Part shown: positions 41,268-50,090 of the stretch, piece after piece
How positions within the stretch are numbered: position 1 is the stretch's first letter
Layout of the letters: each line of letters opens with the position of its first letter
From: Streptomyces anulatus
Lineage (GTDB): Bacteria; Actinomycetota; Actinomycetes; Streptomycetales; Streptomycetaceae
DNA length: 64,000 nt
Reading direction: 5' to 3'
NCBI RefSeq assembly: GCF_000721175.1
Contig: NZ_JOEZ01000016.1
Location: forward strand, 434,001 to 498,000
Program-made: the position numbers and the translations under genes
The notes under the pieces: generated by a model
Databases searched by the model: none
Told to the model about the DNA's origin: nothing
Seen by the model: only the letters and a program-made list of their open reading frames with translations

Positions 41268-41693
41268 TCAGCTGCGGGAGTAGACCTTCTCGGCCCAGAC
41301 CGCGATCTGCTCCTCGCTGAGGTGCTGGGCGAGGTCGGCCTCGCTGATCATGCCGACGAGCTTCTTGTTCTCGACGACGGGCAGCCGGCGGATGCGGTGG
41401 GTCTGCATCTCCTCCAGGACCGCGTTCACGTCGGCCTCCGCCTCGATCCAGCGGGGCGTGCCCTGCGCGAGATCACCGGCCGTGATCTTCGCCGGATCGT
41501 GCCCCTTGGCCACACAGCCGACGACGATGTCGCGGTCGGTGATGATGCCGACCATCCGGTCCGAGTCACCGTTGGCGGAGACGGGCAGCGCACCCACGTT
41601 GTGCTCGCGCATCAGCTGCGCCGCACGGTCGAGCGTCTCGTGGGCCGGGATCCAGCGGGCCCCGCTGTGCATGATGTCTTTGGCGGTCGTCAT
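41268..41693 (-). CDS. Two-CBS-domain protein
   Basis: The protein is 141 residues and consists of two CBS modules: DIMHSGARWIPAHETLDRAA with GIITDRDIVVG, and PRWIEAEADVNAVLEEMQTH with RRLPVVENKKLVGMISEADL. CBS pairs bind adenosine nucleotides and often act as stand-alone energy sensors in actinobacteria, where related genes are induced by hypoxia or stress. AGGAGG lies 8 nt before the ATG. Partner unknown. Confidence 0.92.
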   Translation of the reverse strand: MTTAKDIMHSGARWIPAHETLDRAAQLMREHNVGALPVSANGDSDRMVGIITDRDIVVGCVAKGHDPAKITAGDLAQGTPRWIEAEADVNAVLEEMQTHRIRRLPVVENKKLVGMISEADLAQHLSEEQIAVWAEKVYSRS

Positions 41694-41853
41694 GGGGTAT
41701 TTCCTCCTGCGTGCCGATGGCACTGCCGTACGGTCCCGAGCGCAACCCATCGTCATCTGCCCGCCGGGGCCGCGCGACCGCAACCACCCGTTCGGGTGTG
41801 CCGGCGGAAGGACGAAAGCTGACGCACCCGTCGTCCGGGCCGCACGGCCCGAA

Positions 41854-42609
41854 TCAGGACCGGGGCTTGGCACCCCGCTCGGCCAGCATGTCCCGCATCA
41901 GCCCCAGCTCGGACTGCTGCCCCTCGACCATGCCCCGGGCGAGCCGCTGCTCGGCCGGAACCGAGCACAAGGACGCACAGGCCTCGGCCATGGCGACGCC
42001 GCCCTGGTGGTGGTCCGTCATCAGCTGGAGGAAGAACACCTCGGCCTGCTCGCCGTCGAGCCGCCCGAGCCGCACCAGCTCGGAGCGACTGGCCATGCCC
42101 GCCATGAGCACCCCGTCAGCGCCGTCACCGGCCGGGTCGCCACCCGAGCCATGCCCATGCCGTTGTCCATGCCCATCCGCATCGGCCATCCACGCCATGG
42201 GCGGGTCCCCGCCCGGGGCGACCTTGGGCAGCTCCCACAGGTCGAGCCAGCCGAGCAGCATGCCGCGCTGGTTGGCCTGGGTGTTGGCGATGTCGTAGGC
42301 GAGACGGCGTACGTCCTCGTCGTCGGTGCGGTCGCGGACGATGAAGGACATCTCGACGGCCTGCTGGTGGTGGACGGCCATGTCCCGGGCGAACCCGGCG
42401 TCGGCGGACGGGGCGGCCGGAACGAGGGCGTTCCCCCGCCCCTCTCCGCCCCCACCCCCGTCGCCGCGCGCGGAGGCGACCGCGGCGGCCCCCGCGAAGA
42501 GCAGCGCGAGGGCGACGGCGGTCCCGGCGGCCCAGCGGACACGCCGGGTCCTTCCCCGCTCCACGAGGGCCTGGGCGTCGTCGTCCCGCGGGCTCCGCCC
42601 CGCCGTCAC
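41854..42609 (-). CDS. DUF305 membrane-anchored protein
   Basis: The protein is 251 residues. A single N-terminal membrane helix (WAAGTAVALALLFAGAAAVA) is followed by a DUF305 four-helix bundle with paired His motifs: MAVHHQQAVEMSFIV and MTDHHQGGVAMAEAC. A His-rich insert (DADGHGQRHGHGSGG) splits the domain. DUF305 proteins are ferritin-like, often found with copper genes. Its start overlaps the upstream DUF3105 gene by 4 nt, so they form a pair. Confidence 0.9.
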   Translation of the reverse strand: MTAGRSPRDDDAQALVERGRTRRVRWAAGTAVALALLFAGAAAVASARGDGGGGGEGRGNALVPAAPSADAGFARDMAVHHQQAVEMSFIVRDRTDDEDVRRLAYDIANTQANQRGMLLGWLDLWELPKVAPGGDPPMAWMADADGHGQRHGHGSGGDPAGDGADGVLMAGMASRSELVRLGRLDGEQAEVFFLQLMTDHHQGGVAMAEACASLCSVPAEQRLARGMVEGQQSELGLMRDMLAERGAKPRS

Positions 42610-43298
42610 TGCGGCACCGTCGTCAGCCCGCCGGTGCAGGGTGCGCCGGGCTCGGGCGTCTGCGCGCCCTGGACGTACTGGGTGAGGAACTGCTCCACCC
42701 GCCGGTCGTCGGCGGAGTCCACGGTGACCTGCTTGCCCCAGGCGCTGAGCATGATCGCGCCCTCCTGGCCGGCGTACGGGCTCATCAGCGTGAACGGGGT
42801 CTTCTCGACGCGCTCGGCGAGCGCGTCGACGTCCCGCTCGGCGGCCGTGCCGTTGTAGGTGACCCAGACCGCGCCGTGCTCCAGGGAGTGGACGGCGTTG
42901 ACGTCCGGGAGGGGCTTTTCGTATACGTCGCCGTCGCAGTTCATCCAGGACGCGTTGTGGTCGCCGCCGACCGGGGGCTTCATCGGATAGTCGACCGGGC
43001 CCGCCACATGCTCACGGTCCAGCTTCGCCGCGTCCCAGGACCTGAGCCCCTCGACGGCCCCGCCCTTGGCGTCGCCGTGGGAGTCGCCGTGCCCGCCCGG
43101 ATGCTTGCCGTCCTGGGCCGCCGAAGCGTCGTCGGACTTCTCGCCGGCCTCGGAGTTCTCCAGCAGCAGGTAAGAGCCGAAGGTGACGAGACCGGCCACG
43201 ACGGCGGCGCTCAGCCCTATGGCGATGGCCCGGTTGCGGGTGCCGCGCGCGCGGGTGTCGGGGGCCTGTGGCTGGGGGTACCGGGGGTCGAAGCTCAT
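42606..43298 (-). CDS. DUF3105 membrane-anchored protein
   Basis: The protein is 230 residues. One membrane helix (IAIGLSAAVVAGLVTFGSYL) anchors an external domain with a His-rich linker (KHPGGHGDSHGD). The DUF3105 signature follows: PPVGGDHNASWMNCDGDVYE and VNAVHSLEHGAVWVTYNG, both rich in His. It is the first gene of the DUF3105-DUF305 pair, a combination common in actinobacteria. AAGGA lies ~10 nt before the ATG. Divergent from glnA2. Confidence 0.9.
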   Translation of the reverse strand: MSFDPRYPQPQAPDTRARGTRNRAIAIGLSAAVVAGLVTFGSYLLLENSEAGEKSDDASAAQDGKHPGGHGDSHGDAKGGAVEGLRSWDAAKLDREHVAGPVDYPMKPPVGGDHNASWMNCDGDVYEKPLPDVNAVHSLEHGAVWVTYNGTAAERDVDALAERVEKTPFTLMSPYAGQEGAIMLSAWGKQVTVDSADDRRVEQFLTQYVQGAQTPEPGAPCTGGLTTVPQ

Positions 43299-43461
43299 GT
43301 CGTCGAGTCCTTCTGCGAAGGGGCCGGGAGGCGGGAGGGCGGTCCCGTGGACCGATGCGCGCGGACGGGCGGGAAAGCCGGTCATCGCTCGGTCACCGCC
43401 CCCGTGCGCCACGGTCGCCGATCGTAGTGGGTGGCCACGTGCTCCCTCTCGCACCGAGTGC

Positions 43462-43477
43462 GTAATGTGGGTGAAAT
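43462..43477. promoter_or_regulatory. GlnR-box-like sequence upstream of glnA2
   Basis: GTAAT-6 nt-GAAAT loosely matches the gTnAC-n6-GaAAC GlnR consensus, 78 bp before the glnA2 start. Weak, single site. Confidence 0.3.
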
Positions 43478-43554
43478 CCCGGGTCGCGATACTGGCAGTG
43501 TCCCCCTACCCCGGGCGGTGGTGCACGGACCGTCTGAACTGCAAGGATGTGGCA

Positions 43555-44916
43555 ATGGACAAGCAGCAGGAATTCGTCCTCAGGACCCTTGAGGAGCGCG
43601 ACATCCGCTTCGTGCGGCTGTGGTTCACCGACGTCCTCGGGTTCCTCAAGTCCGTCGCCGTCGCTCCGGCCGAGCTGGAGCAGGCCTTCGACGAGGGCAT
43701 CGGCTTCGACGGCTCGGCGATCGAGGGCTTCGCGCGGGTCTACGAGTCGGACATGATCGCCAAGCCGGACCCGGGCACCTTCCAGATCCTGCCCTGGCGC
43801 GCGGAAGCCCCGGGCACCGCGCGGATGTTCTGCGACATCCTGATGCCGGACGGCTCCCCGTCCTTCGCGGACCCGCGCTACGTACTGAAGCGGATCCTCG
43901 CGAAGACGTCGGACCTCGGCTTCACCTTCTACACCCACCCCGAGATCGAGTTCTTCCTGCTGAAGAACAAGCCGGTCGACGGCACCCGCCCGACCCCGGC
44001 GGACAGCTCCGGCTACTTCGACCACACGCCGCAGAACGTCGGCATGGACTTCCGCCGCCAGGCGATCACCATGCTCGAATCGATGGGCATCTCGGTCGAG
44101 TTCAGCCACCACGAAGGCGCCCCCGGCCAGCAGGAGATCGACCTGCGGTACGCGGACGCGCTCTCCACGGCGGACAACATCATGACGTTCCGTCTGGTGA
44201 TGAAGCAGGTGGCGCTGGAGCAGGGCGTGCAGGCCACGTTCATGCCGAAGCCGTTCTCGGAGTACCCGGGTTCGGGCATGCACACCCACCTCTCCCTCTT
44301 CGAGGGCGACCGCAACGCCTTCTACGAGTCGGGCGCGGAGTACCAGCTCTCCAAGGTCGGCCGCTCCTTCATCGCGGGCCTGCTGAAGCACGCGGCGGAG
44401 ATCTCGGCCGTCACCAACCAGTGGGTCAACTCCTACAAGCGCATCTGGGGCGGCTCCTCCCGCGCGGCCGGCGCGGGCGGCGAGGCCCCCTCGTACATCT
44501 GCTGGGGCCACAACAACCGCTCCGCCCTCATCCGCGTCCCGATGTACAAGCCCGGCAAGACCGGCTCGGCCCGCGTCGAGGTCCGCTCCATCGACTCCGG
44601 CGCCAACCCGTACCTCACCTACGCGGTCCTGCTCGCCGCGGGCCTCAAGGGCATCGAGGAGGGCTACGAACTCCCGGCCGGCGCCGACGACGACGTCTGG
44701 GCCCTCTCCGACGCGGAGCGCCGCGCGATGGGCATCGAGCCGCTCCCGCAGAACCTGGGCGAGGCGATCTCGCTGATGGAGAAGAGCGAACTGGTCGCCG
44801 AGACGCTGGGCGAACACGTCTTCGACTTCTTCCTCCGCAACAAGAAGCAGGAGTGGGAGGAGTACCGCAGCGAGGTCACGGCCTTCGAGCTGAAGAACCT
44901 GCTGCCGGTGCTGTAA
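43555..44916 (+). CDS. glnA2: Glutamine synthetase-like enzyme, GlnA2 type
   Basis: The protein is 453 residues of the GSI fold: VRLWFTDVLGFLKSVAVAPA, GFDGSAIEGFARVYESDM, EIEFFLLKN, HHEGAPGQQEIDLRYADAL, FMPKPFSEYPGSGMHTHLSL and VNSYKRIWGGSSRAAGAGGE. The 'NRSA' ATP-site block and the C-terminus are present; the adenylylation-loop Tyr of GlnA is not evident. The sequence matches my memory of Streptomyces GlnA2, described as a gamma-glutamylpolyamine synthetase rather than an ammonium-assimilating enzyme. AAGGA lies 7 nt upstream of the ATG. glnE lies 6.7 kb away on the same strand. Confidence 0.9.
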   Translation: MDKQQEFVLRTLEERDIRFVRLWFTDVLGFLKSVAVAPAELEQAFDEGIGFDGSAIEGFARVYESDMIAKPDPGTFQILPWRAEAPGTARMFCDILMPDGSPSFADPRYVLKRILAKTSDLGFTFYTHPEIEFFLLKNKPVDGTRPTPADSSGYFDHTPQNVGMDFRRQAITMLESMGISVEFSHHEGAPGQQEIDLRYADALSTADNIMTFRLVMKQVALEQGVQATFMPKPFSEYPGSGMHTHLSLFEGDRNAFYESGAEYQLSKVGRSFIAGLLKHAAEISAVTNQWVNSYKRIWGGSSRAAGAGGEAPSYICWGHNNRSALIRVPMYKPGKTGSARVEVRSIDSGANPYLTYAVLLAAGLKGIEEGYELPAGADDDVWALSDAERRAMGIEPLPQNLGEAISLMEKSELVAETLGEHVFDFFLRNKKQEWEEYRSEVTAFELKNLLPVL

Positions 44917-44952
44917 CACCTGGTCAGGGCAGGTAAGGATCCGATCCGACGA

Positions 44953-44985
44953 TCAGGGCCGGCGGTCGTGCACCGCCGGCCCTGA
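44953..44985. terminator. glnA2 terminator
   Basis: A perfect 14-bp stem (TCAGGGCCGGCGGT / ACCGCCGGCCCTGA) with loop CGTGC, 37 nt after the glnA2 stop. Confidence 0.88.
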
Positions 44986-44989
44986 AGCG

Positions 44990-45290
44990 TCCCACTCGCC
45001 CGCCGGCGCCACGCGGAAGCCCTCGAGGTGCTCCGGGGCGTCGCGGGCGACCGCGGCCACAAACCGCCCGTGGTGGTTCCCTTCCGAGCCGGTCGGTGCC
45101 CAGCTGCCGGTCGAGCGCACGCACTGCGACCGTGACGGCCGGCTCGCGGAGACGGCCGGCATCGTCGTGCCGGACATCCGCTGGGAGACCGCCTGCGAGA
45201 TCCACGTCCACCAGCTGGACTCCCGAACCGGCACCGGATTCCTGACCGGCACCGGACTCCCGCGAGCCGATGCCGGTGCGTGGTGCCGGT
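44990..45290. other. Gene-free region with possible decayed coding sequence
   Basis: Both strands have open frames. On the plus strand a stretch ending AWCR contains AETAGIVVPDIRWETACEIH and SRTGTGFLTG, which looks like the beginning of a trypsin-like protease ('GTGFLV'), but it has no start signal and stops at once. On the minus strand an unconvincing 99-codon frame exists. I cannot assign either. Confidence 0.3.
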
Positions 45291-45292
45291 GA

Positions 45293-46849
45293 TCAGCTGT
45301 GCTTCCCGGAGTGGTCGTACGAGGTGTCGGCGGCGCTGTCGCCGCCGATGGCGCCGACGTGCCGCAGCACGACGGCGGACAGGAACGAGAGCGCCAGGGT
45401 GCACACCGCGGCGACGGCCATCGCGGTGTTCATCCCGGAGGTCGCGGCCTCCTTGGCGACGTCGAGCCAGCCGGCGGGCATCCGCTGTGCCGAGGCGACC
45501 GCGCCCGCGAGGCTGTCACCCGCGACGCCGGCGACCTCGGACGGGGTGCCGGCGGGAATCTCCTTGTCGACCCGGCCGCGGTAGACCGCGGTCGCCGTGC
45601 TGCCCAGGATCGCCACCCCCAGGGCAAGGCCCAGTTCCTGCACGGTCTCCGACATCGCCGAGGCGGATCCCGCCTTCTCCGCCGGCGCGGCTCCGACCAC
45701 CAGGTCCGTGCCCAGGGCCGCGATCGCCCCGAGCCCGAGGTAGACGAGGCCGAAGCCGATCACCATCAGGGCGATGCCGCCCGAGGCGTCCACCAGGGCG
45801 AGCAGCACGTACCCGACGGTGGACAGTGCCAGGGCGGCCGCCACCACGACTCCCGGCGGCACCCGGCGCGCGACCAGGGGAGAACCGATCGCTGCCAGGA
45901 ACATCAGCAGCGCCGGCGGACCCATCCACAGGCCCGCCTCGACGGGCGGAAGCCCCTCCACGAGCTGGAGCTGCTGGGTGATGAGCAGCATCGAGCCGCC
46001 GACGCCGACGAGGCCGATGAGCAGCACGCTCAGCGCGGAGCTGAACGTCCGGTCGGTGAACAGGCGTACGTCCAGCAGCGGGCTCACCAGCGTGCCCTGG
46101 CGCCGGACGAACAGCACCGCGAAGACCAGGCCGATCACCGCGGCGGCGACCGTGGGGCCGTCCGGGCCGTCCTTGGCGAACCGCTTCACCGCGTAGACCA
46201 CCGGCAGGATGGCGATCAGGGACAGCGTGACGCTGAGCAGGTCGAACCTGCCGCTCCGCGGCGCCCGGTACTCGGGGATCAGGGCCGGTGTGGCCACCAG
46301 CAGCACGATCGCGACCGGGACCGCGAGGAGGAACACCGAACCCCACCAGAAGTGGTCCAGCATCACGCCGCCGACCACCGGCCCGAGCGCCATGCCGAGC
46401 GCGAAGCTCGTCGCCCAGACACCGATGGCCAAGGAGCGTTGGCGCAGATCGGCGAACATGTTGCTGATCAGCGCCAGCGTGGACGGCATCAGCGTGGCAC
46501 CGGCGATCCCCAGGGCCGCGCGCGTGGCGATGAGCATGTCGGCGCTGGTGGAGCAGGCCGCCAGGACCGAGACGGCCCCGAAGGACACGGCACCGATCAT
46601 CAGCAGTCTGCGCCGGCCGATCCGGTCGCCCAGCGTGCCCATGGTGAGCAGGAAGCCGGCGATCATGAAGCCGTAGGCGTCCATGATCCACAGCTCTTGG
46701 GTGCCGGACGGCCGCAGATCCTCGGACAGCGAGGGGAGGGCCAGGTACAGCACGGTGACGTCGAGGCCCAGCAGCACGGTGGGCAACGAGAGGACGGCCA
46801 GCCCTCCCCACTCCCGGGCGCCCGCCCTGCGTACGGTCGTTGTGCTCAT
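45293..46849 (-). CDS. MFS exporter, DHA2 type
   Basis: The protein is 518 residues with 14 hydrophobic segments: LLGLDVTVLYLALPSLSEDL (TM1, QacA-like D in 'LDVTVLYLALP'), MGTLGDRIGRRRLLMIG (motif A), ATRAALGIAGATLMPSTLAL (motif B) and ALGPVVGGVMLDHFWWGSVF (motif C). The acidic D in TM1 and 'LYLALP' are typical of QacA/SmvA-like exporters of cationic drugs. GGGAG lies 5 nt before the ATG. It is divergent from a SARP regulator, probably its controller. Confidence 0.93.
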   Translation of the reverse strand: MSTTTVRRAGAREWGGLAVLSLPTVLLGLDVTVLYLALPSLSEDLRPSGTQELWIMDAYGFMIAGFLLTMGTLGDRIGRRRLLMIGAVSFGAVSVLAACSTSADMLIATRAALGIAGATLMPSTLALISNMFADLRQRSLAIGVWATSFALGMALGPVVGGVMLDHFWWGSVFLLAVPVAIVLLVATPALIPEYRAPRSGRFDLLSVTLSLIAILPVVYAVKRFAKDGPDGPTVAAAVIGLVFAVLFVRRQGTLVSPLLDVRLFTDRTFSSALSVLLIGLVGVGGSMLLITQQLQLVEGLPPVEAGLWMGPPALLMFLAAIGSPLVARRVPPGVVVAAALALSTVGYVLLALVDASGGIALMVIGFGLVYLGLGAIAALGTDLVVGAAPAEKAGSASAMSETVQELGLALGVAILGSTATAVYRGRVDKEIPAGTPSEVAGVAGDSLAGAVASAQRMPAGWLDVAKEAATSGMNTAMAVAAVCTLALSFLSAVVLRHVGAIGGDSAADTSYDHSGKHS

Positions 46850-46937
46850 GGCACTCCCTGCGTTTCGCGTCTCGACAACGTGTGCAGGCGCCACTGTGCG
46901 GACCCTTCCGCACGATTTCCTGAGGGCTGCTCGGCGA

Positions 46938-46943
46938 TAGACT
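46938..46943 (+). promoter_or_regulatory. -10 box for the leaderless SARP gene
   Basis: TAGACT, 6 nt, then the ATG at 46950. A GTGCGG-6-CCGCAC dyad lies upstream at 46896-46913. Confidence 0.7.
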
Positions 46944-46949
46944 GCGGCC

Positions 46950-49784
46950 ATGCGCTACGGGGTGCTTGGCCCGCTGGCCGTCTGGGACGCCGAGGGGCGG
47001 CCGATCAAGGTCCCCGAGGTGAAGGTGCGCGCCCTGCTGGCCGATCTGCTCGTCCACGGCGGCGGACCGGTGTCGGCGGACCGCCTGATCGAGGACCTGT
47101 GGGCGAGCAACCCGCCGGGCGGGTCGGCCAACACGCTGCAGACCAAGGTCTCCCAGCTGCGCCGCGTGCTGGGCCGGGAGCAGGTGGTCCGCGAACCCGC
47201 CGGCTACCGGCTGCTGCTGGCGGACGACACGGTCGACGCGGTGGCCTTCCAGGAGCTGGCCGAACGCGCCCGCGCGCACGAGGAACCGGCGGTGAAGGAA
47301 GGCCTGTTCGCCGACGCGCTCGCGTTGTGGCGGGGCCCGGCCTACGCCGACGTCGCCGAGTCCCTGTTCGCCCGCGACGAGATCACCCGGCTGGAAGAGC
47401 TGCGCCTCGACGTCGTCGAGGACCGGGCCGAGGTGCGGCTCACCCTGGGCGAGCACACCGCGCTGGCGGCGGAGCTGGGGGTGCTGGTGACACGCCACCC
47501 GCTGCGCGAACGGCTGCGCATGGCCCATATGCGCGCCCTGTACCGGGCGGGGCGACAGGGAGATGCGCTGCAGAGCTTCCAGGACCTGCGGCGGCGACTG
47601 GCCGAGGAGCTGGGGGCGTCACCCGGCCCCGGGGCCTCCGCGCTGCACGAGGCGATCCTGCGCCAGGAGCCGGAGCTGGCCACCCCCGCGATCGGATCGC
47701 TGTCATGCCGTACCAACCTGCCCACCCCGCTGACTCCGCTGATCGGCCGGCGCGAGGCGGCCGAACAGGTACGGGCACGGCTGGACCCCGCCGCCAGCAC
47801 CCGCCTCGTCACGCTCGCCGGTCTCGGCGGAGTGGGCAAGACACGGCTGGCGATCGCCGCGGCGCGCGACGTGGCCGAGCAGTTCGCCGACGGCGTATGG
47901 CTGGTCGAACTGGCGGGCCTGGGCGCCGCGTCGGCCCCGGACGACATCGCTGATCGGGTCATCACGACGCTGGGTCTGTGCGACACGGCGGCGACCGAGC
48001 CGAACCTGGACGACCTGGTGGGCTGGCTGTGCCGGGCGGTGGCCGACAGACACCTGCTGATCCTGCTGGACAACTGCGAGCACCTGGTCGAGCCGGTCGC
48101 CGTGCTCGCCAACGCCGTGCTGTCGGCCGTGCCCGCGGCGCACCTCCTGCTCACCAGCCAGGAAGCCCTCGACGTTCCCGGCGAGGTGGTGCATCCCGTA
48201 CCGCCGCTGACGCTGCCGGAGCACACCGACCCGCGGATGGTCGCCCGGTCCAGCGCCGTCGAGCTGTTCGTGCAGCGGGCCGCGGCGGCGGCACCCGGAT
48301 TCGTCCTCGACGCGGACAACGCGGCGGCCGTCTCCGCCATCTGCCGTCGCCTCGACGGCATTCCGCTCGCACTGGAACTCGTGGCGTCCCGGCTGCGGAC
48401 ACTGAGCCCGCACGAGCTCGCGGCCCGCCTGGACGACCGGTTCGCCCGGCCCGACGTCCGGGCGCGCGGACTACCGGCCCGCCAGCAGACACTGCGGGGC
48501 ATGCTCGACTGGAGCTGGCAGTTGCTGACCTCGGACGAGCGCACCGTGCTGCGGCGCCTCGTCGTGCACGCCGACGGCTGCCTCATGCCGTCCGCCCAGG
48601 CGGTCTGCGCCGACGACGACCTGGGTGCCGAACGGATTCCCGACCTGCTGTCCCGGCTGGTGGACCGCTCGCTGGTGGTCCGTGTGGGAAACCGGTTCCG
48701 GCTGCTCGAATCAGTGGCCGCCTACTGCGCCGAACGACTGGCGGAGGCGGGCGAGGAGACCGCCGTACGCGCACGGTTCGTACGCCACTGCACCGAGTGG
48801 GCCGAGCGGGAGAGCGAGCGGCTGCGCGGCCCGGACCAGCGGAGCTCCCTGGAGCGCCTCAACGCGGAGACCGTCAACCTGCGCCGCGCCCTGGACCTCG
48901 CGGTCACCCAGGGCGCCGCCGGATACGCGGTACGGCTGGTGAACGCGCTGGCGTGGTACTGGTTCCTGCGCGGCAAGCTCACCGAGGCCCGCAGGTCGCT
49001 CCGGGCTGCGCTGGCCGCCGTCGGCGAGGCCGCCCCGGCCGCCCGGCTGACGGCACGGGCCTGGCTGACCGGCATCGAGCTGCGCACCTCGCAGGCAGGT
49101 GCGGCACCGGCCCCGGCCAGTGAGGACCCCACCGCCGGTGTCGAGGATCCGGTGCTGAGAGCCCGGTTGCAGTGGTTCGTCGGCACCGGTCTGACCGGCG
49201 ACGGCCGGCGCCGGGAGGGGCGGAGGCTGGTGGAGGCGAGCCTGGCCGGAGCCCGCGCCGCCCGGGACCGCTGGGGGGAGGCCGCGGCGCTGGTCGAGCT
49301 CGCGAGTCACGCCCCGGCCCAGGGCGCATCGGCGGAACTGGGTGCCGCGCTGTTCCACGAGGTCGGCGACCGCTGGGGCCGCCTCCGGGCCACCCGGTCC
49401 CTGGCGCTCGTGGCCGAACGCGAGGGCGACCGGGCGCGGTCGGAACGACTGCACCGGGAAGCTCTCGTGATGGCCGAGGAACTCGGGCTGTGGACCGAGG
49501 TCGTCGAGGCGCTGACCTGGCTCGGCAGGACCGCGCTGGCGGGCGGCCGCACGGAGCGGGCGACGGAACTGTACGAGCGTGCGCTGTCGGTGTCGGCCGA
49601 GCGCGCCTACAACAGGGGCGAGATCCATGCCGAGTTGGGCCTGGCGCACGCCGCGCGTCTCCGCGGCGACCGGGAAGCCGCCAGGCGCCATGTGAACCGG
49701 GCACTGGCCAAGGGCCGTTCATCGGGCCACGCCGCCCATGCCGAGTCCGCGCCGGCGCAACCGAACCTCCGAACCTCGTTCTGA
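46950..49784 (+). CDS. AfsR/SARP-type regulator (BTAD, NB-ARC, TPR)
   Basis: The protein is 944 residues with the same architecture as the regulator at 28.8 kb: winged helix (RYGVLGPLAVWDAEGRPIKV), BTAD (~95-245, VEDRAEVRLTLGEHTALAAE), NB-ARC with GLGGVGKTRLAIA (~295) and LILLDNCEHLVE (~372), and a helical C-terminus that is shorter (no second TPR block). The winged helix predicts sequence-specific activation. It faces an MFS exporter across 100 bp. Leaderless start. Confidence 0.93.
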   Translation: MRYGVLGPLAVWDAEGRPIKVPEVKVRALLADLLVHGGGPVSADRLIEDLWASNPPGGSANTLQTKVSQLRRVLGREQVVREPAGYRLLLADDTVDAVAFQELAERARAHEEPAVKEGLFADALALWRGPAYADVAESLFARDEITRLEELRLDVVEDRAEVRLTLGEHTALAAELGVLVTRHPLRERLRMAHMRALYRAGRQGDALQSFQDLRRRLAEELGASPGPGASALHEAILRQEPELATPAIGSLSCRTNLPTPLTPLIGRREAAEQVRARLDPAASTRLVTLAGLGGVGKTRLAIAAARDVAEQFADGVWLVELAGLGAASAPDDIADRVITTLGLCDTAATEPNLDDLVGWLCRAVADRHLLILLDNCEHLVEPVAVLANAVLSAVPAAHLLLTSQEALDVPGEVVHPVPPLTLPEHTDPRMVARSSAVELFVQRAAAAAPGFVLDADNAAAVSAICRRLDGIPLALELVASRLRTLSPHELAARLDDRFARPDVRARGLPARQQTLRGMLDWSWQLLTSDERTVLRRLVVHADGCLMPSAQAVCADDDLGAERIPDLLSRLVDRSLVVRVGNRFRLLESVAAYCAERLAEAGEETAVRARFVRHCTEWAERESERLRGPDQRSSLERLNAETVNLRRALDLAVTQGAAGYAVRLVNALAWYWFLRGKLTEARRSLRAALAAVGEAAPAARLTARAWLTGIELRTSQAGAAPAPASEDPTAGVEDPVLRARLQWFVGTGLTGDGRRREGRRLVEASLAGARAARDRWGEAAALVELASHAPAQGASAELGAALFHEVGDRWGRLRATRSLALVAEREGDRARSERLHREALVMAEELGLWTEVVEALTWLGRTALAGGRTERATELYERALSVSAERAYNRGEIHAELGLAHAARLRGDREAARRHVNRALAKGRSSGHAAHAESAPAQPNLRTSF

Positions 49785-49852
49785 ATCGATCGGTCAGCCC
49801 CGGCCCCCCTCACAGGAACCCCCGCCCCATCTCGTCCGGAACCTCGTCGATC

Positions 49853-49895
49853 ACAGCCCGCTTCCGCGCCACGTCCGGGCGCGGAAGCGGGCTGT
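49853..49895. terminator. SARP-gene terminator
   Basis: An 18-bp perfect stem (49853-49870 with 49878-49895) and a 7-nt loop, followed by TTGTACTGTT. 68 bp after the SARP stop. Confidence 0.88.
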
Positions 49896-49948
49896 TGTAC
49901 TGTTACGACCCCCGTACGCCACGGGGAACGACGAGACCGACCGAGGAG

Positions 49949-50044
49949 GTGAGCCCCATTACCGCTGGATCAGGCTGGGTGCTCACCCCGCGCGATCACG
50001 TCGAACGACCGGCAGCGACAGCAGCAGCCGACCGGACGGCCTAG
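49949..50044 (+). CDS. Candidate leader ORF (31 codons)
   Basis: The frame GTG 49949 to TAG 50042-50044 encodes a peptide with SGWVLTPRDHVERPAA and a tail of Ala. GAGGAGG lies right before the GTG (no spacing) but 8 nt before an in-frame ATT at 49958, so initiation could be at ATT, as in infC. The ribosome binding region (GGTGAGC) can pair with GCTCACC 30 nt downstream. It ends 46 nt before the PrmC-like gene and may be a regulatory leader; the rest of the gap 49785-50090 is the terminator. Confidence 0.35.
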   Translation: MSPITAGSGWVLTPRDHVERPAATAAADRTA

Positions 50045-50090
50045 GACGATCGCGGAGCGCCCATCGGTTTTCCCGAAAGGCTTCGCTCGT

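Noticed and set aside
45299..47953. An 884-codon plus-strand frame over the MFS exporter
   Set aside because: Shadow of the DHA2 exporter; composition is His/Arg/Gln-rich and meaningless.
49949..50044. A confident leader-peptide gene
   Set aside because: Start codon and ribosome site are ambiguous, and the peptide is not recognised; kept only as a candidate.
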